Shown piece by piece: positions 61,392 through 64,000 of a DNA stretch of 64,000 bases. The translations under genes and the position numbers were made by a program. Each line of letters begins with the position of its first letter. Position 1 is the first letter of the stretch. A model generated the notes under the pieces. It did not search any database. It was not told the DNA's origin and saw nothing but the letters and a program-made list of their open reading frames with translations. Where the stretch lies: positions 18,447,092 to 18,511,091 of the forward strand of contig NC_135554.1 in NCBI RefSeq assembly GCF_964340395.1, read 5' to 3'. This stretch comes from Glandiceps talaboti (Eukaryota > Hemichordata > Enteropneusta > Spengelidae).

Positions 61392-63035
61392 GGCGTATAT
61401 TGCACCAAAAGCTAGTAGTATGTAACGAAAAACATGTATTACTACATGCATGCATACATTTCATTATATACAAGTATGTTGTGGGTGATACTTCCATGAT
61501 TGAATGTTACAATTGTAAGCAGATAGGCATAAGCTGAGGTTGATTTGTTGACTGCAAAATAAAAATGTACATTGTACATGTGTAGGTGTACTTGTAAACT
61601 TATTCTACTGACTAAAAACTTATCCGTTGGTATTGACATAACTTAAACCAGGTTGATATCATTATCATATTAGTATTAGTATAATTCCATAGCATACATA
61701 TACCAGAATGTCAAAGAAAGCCCTATTACTGTATGTCATGAAGTCGGCTAATTATGATATTGTGAGATGATTTTTAATGCCACTCACAACTGTAGGGTAC
61801 GCATTGACAAATTAACATTATATAAGAATTTTTTTAAACCACCCAAGTGAAAAAGTGCATGTACAAACTCTGTGTGTGCCTCGCTAGCTCTTAGTATTAA
61901 TTGAAGGGAAGCCTTGCAAGTTACAAGAAAAAGATCTCCAAAAGTGAATATTGTATTAAGTCTCCATGATCTCATGTATGTAGTATATACTCTCATCAGC
62001 ATTGTTTCAGTTGTTTATTCTAGCATAGACAGTAGACTGAGTGGAGACTCCACTGTCTGTGATTCTAAGTTAATGTGAAAGAGAGTTCCATCAGGCATTT
62101 GCATTTGTGTGGCCTCTTTAATAAAAATGTTCCTATCAGAGCCTTGCATACATGTACATGTAGCTATCTGGCTTGATATCGTGGCAACTACCGGGGTACA
62201 TATATTCAAGCCAGATAGTCGAGTGTCTCATTTGCACTAATTGTCCTACCGAACTACAACTGTCCCTTCCAAGGCACTCAGGTCTTTCCAGCATTGATTC
62301 TTACTAACTTGGAATATATTTTTATAAGTATTTATTGAAATAGAAAAATGCTAAAGTATCTAGTCTAAAGGCTATCTATGGCTTTTGATAGGAAACATTT
62401 GAAGGCATGGATAGCCTCTAGACTTTTATATATCACATAGCTGGTCTAATACTTATTTCTTTAATACAAGTAATCAACCCCAGGTATTATTAAAAAGGCT
62501 CAATAAAATGAAAAACATAAAAACTAATATAAAGAAAATGTAGCTAAACTCCTAAAATGTATAATTCTATATGAAGCCAAAAAAAGTACAGTGAAAGCCA
62601 TCTGGATTTAACATATCATGGATATAGCAAAGCATATCATTGTGTTATCATATAACAGGTCATTTCATTGCTTTATCATATAGCAAGTCATTTCATGGTT
62701 GTAAACACCTCATTTGATAGGGTTATCAATTTGCATACAATGCTACTCACTGACACTTGTTACTTTATGGTGAGAGTAAATTACTTCTACCTATATTACA
62801 TGTACCATAATTATTAAATATAACCTTGTTTGTTGTTTTACAATGTATGTACAGTTACATACATATCATTGTGTATTGTATAGAAACATCACAATGAGTG
62901 AATAAGTAAACAAACAGATAAACTTATCAAACAATACCTTATTGATGCAATTGAAAACAGAATTTTTTTTAGCACTAATATAGAATAGTTTAGAGGTTAG
63001 ATCTTTTGACTACTAACATTTGAAGCATAGTTTCT

Positions 63036-63137
63036 GTCTGTCTGTCTGTCTCTCTCTTTCACTCCCTTGTTTGTTTGTTTGTTTGTTTGTTTGTGTATGT
63101 ATGTATGTATGTATGTATGTATGTATGTATGTATGTA

Positions 63138-63184
<47 letters not shown>

Positions 63185-63256
63185 ATGTATGTATGTATGT
63201 ATGTATGTATGTATGTATGTATGTATGTATGTATGTATGTATGTATGTATGTATGT
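63036..63256. repeat. (TCTG), (TTTG), (TGTA) and (TG) arrays
   Basis: Short TCTG and TTTG arrays followed by two TGTA arrays separated by about 13 TG units. Confidence 0.95.
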
Positions 63257-63948
63257 GATTTACTAGTTACATCTTCTCTAATTTTTAGGAGTGTATTTTA
63301 ATTTTCTACTAGTGCTCACTGCTGTTCCTAACATGCTTAGTGAGCCCCTGAGCAAAAAGTAAATAAAAATAAATAAAATATTATATACATCAGTACATTG
63401 TATACTATCTGCACAACATAACAAACAACATGTATGTTTACAATTACACCCAAGAACAGCATGACTCTCTCCAGTTTCTATACATTTTACATTTTGTAAT
63501 AATAAATGGCAGCAGTATATTTTTGATATTGCTAATTTAAGTGTTTGTAAGGTTTCTGAAGATGAAGATCTTCTGAGGCAGAAGGAAGCTCAGATTACAT
63601 GATGTATATTATACCTTGGAACATTGGAAGAATTGATATAGTTTCATTTATTCCATATCATCTAGGGTTCTTTTGGAAGTGTAGCATGCTTCTAACTATA
63701 TCGCGTTATCTAACTTCTACATGCGTATTGATTGTTTTTTCCTTCTTCATAATATCTTTCCAACTCTTTTCAGTTAGTGTGAGGATTCAGTTGTTGGACG
63801 AGTTATTCCCAAAATGTTGTAAACTGTACCGGACCACCAATCGAAGTGCTACATCTCTGTACACATATTTTAAGAATAGCACCATAAAGTGTTCGTAATT
63901 TGGACTTAGATTTTGTAGTAAATAATGATTTGTTCTATAGTACTACTC

Positions 63949-64000
63949 CAGGGGTGAACAAATCATTTTGTGAACTGGTGGTCCCCAGACCAGTGCCTTA
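63949..64000. mobile_element. hAT-like MITE, second copy, cut by window end
   Basis: CAGGGGTGAACAAATCATTT then GTGAACTGGTGGTCC matches the left 50 bases of the element at 60941. Confidence 0.7.

Larger units (their letters stand above)
55259..64000. other. Probable long first intron
   Basis: No supported coding exon. Contents: (AC)n at 56225-56285, poly-T at 57098-57140, the TTAA foldback element (57714-58087), a TGCATC-rich stretch (59500-59830), a hAT-like MITE (60941-61211), a perfect palindrome (61363-61391), TTTG/TGTA/TG arrays (63067-63256) and the start of a second hAT-like copy (63949-64000). Confidence 0.5.

Noticed and set aside
63558-63898. Possible second exon of the gene starting at 55125
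   Set aside because: The phase-compatible acceptor is weak, the frame runs into intron-like T-rich DNA with a second acceptor that would place a stop, and no domain is recognisable.

Overview
The window is nuclear DNA from a metazoan, most likely a marine invertebrate. It is AT-rich, with large introns, GT-AG splice sites, AATAAA polyadenylation signals, many long microsatellites and many short non-autonomous DNA transposons. The protein families seen (type II C-type lectins, small Ig and VWD secreted proteins, an RWD-RBR ubiquitin ligase) fit an invertebrate deuterostome or lophotrochozoan, but the sequence alone does not settle the phylum. No retroviral, LTR or Polinton-like element was recognised.

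Region 1 (about 1-20.3 kb) is a tandem duplication. Two minus-strand genes encode type II membrane C-type lectins with the same design: a short basic cytoplasmic tail plus transmembrane exon, a Ser/Thr-rich mucin-like stalk exon, then the lectin-domain exon. Introns as well as exons are duplicated (about 1.08-7.27 kb matches about 14.40-19.92 kb). Copy B (13.57-20.17 kb) has the final lectin exon. Copy A (2.19-8.29 kb) has no such exon in the window because its homology stops first. The copies differ in stalk length and in the sugar-site motif (EPD in A, EPN in B). Each copy also carries a relic of a RecQ-like helicase P-loop. Two plus-strand exon-like ORFs (about 0.7 and 4.5 kb) and one minus-strand terminal exon (about 8.8 kb) are unassigned.

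Region 2 (20.3-29.4 kb) is gene-poor: microsatellites, palindromes, several MITEs, and one small single-pass membrane protein ORF at 24.9 kb.

Region 3 (29.4-39.1 kb) holds two plus-strand genes for small secreted or surface proteins: a two-Ig-domain protein (30.1-33.3 kb, possibly with an upstream ORF in its leader) and a single-VWD-domain protein (35.7-39.0 kb) with a relic copy of its first exon 1.4 kb upstream.

Region 4 (40.4-51.5 kb) is a twelve-exon minus-strand RNF14-like E3 ubiquitin ligase (RWD, RING1, IBR, RING2) with an extra C-terminal zinc-binding module. Its introns hold two minisatellites, a tRNA-like SINE and several foldback elements.

Region 5 (51.5-64 kb) starts with a CTCF-like site and microsatellites. 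A first coding exon on the plus strand (55.1 kb) follows, whose continuation was not found; the remainder is intron-like DNA with foldback and hAT-like MITEs. The lectin, Ig and VWD genes form a plausible surface or immune recognition neighbourhood, but no functional link between them is shown by the sequence.
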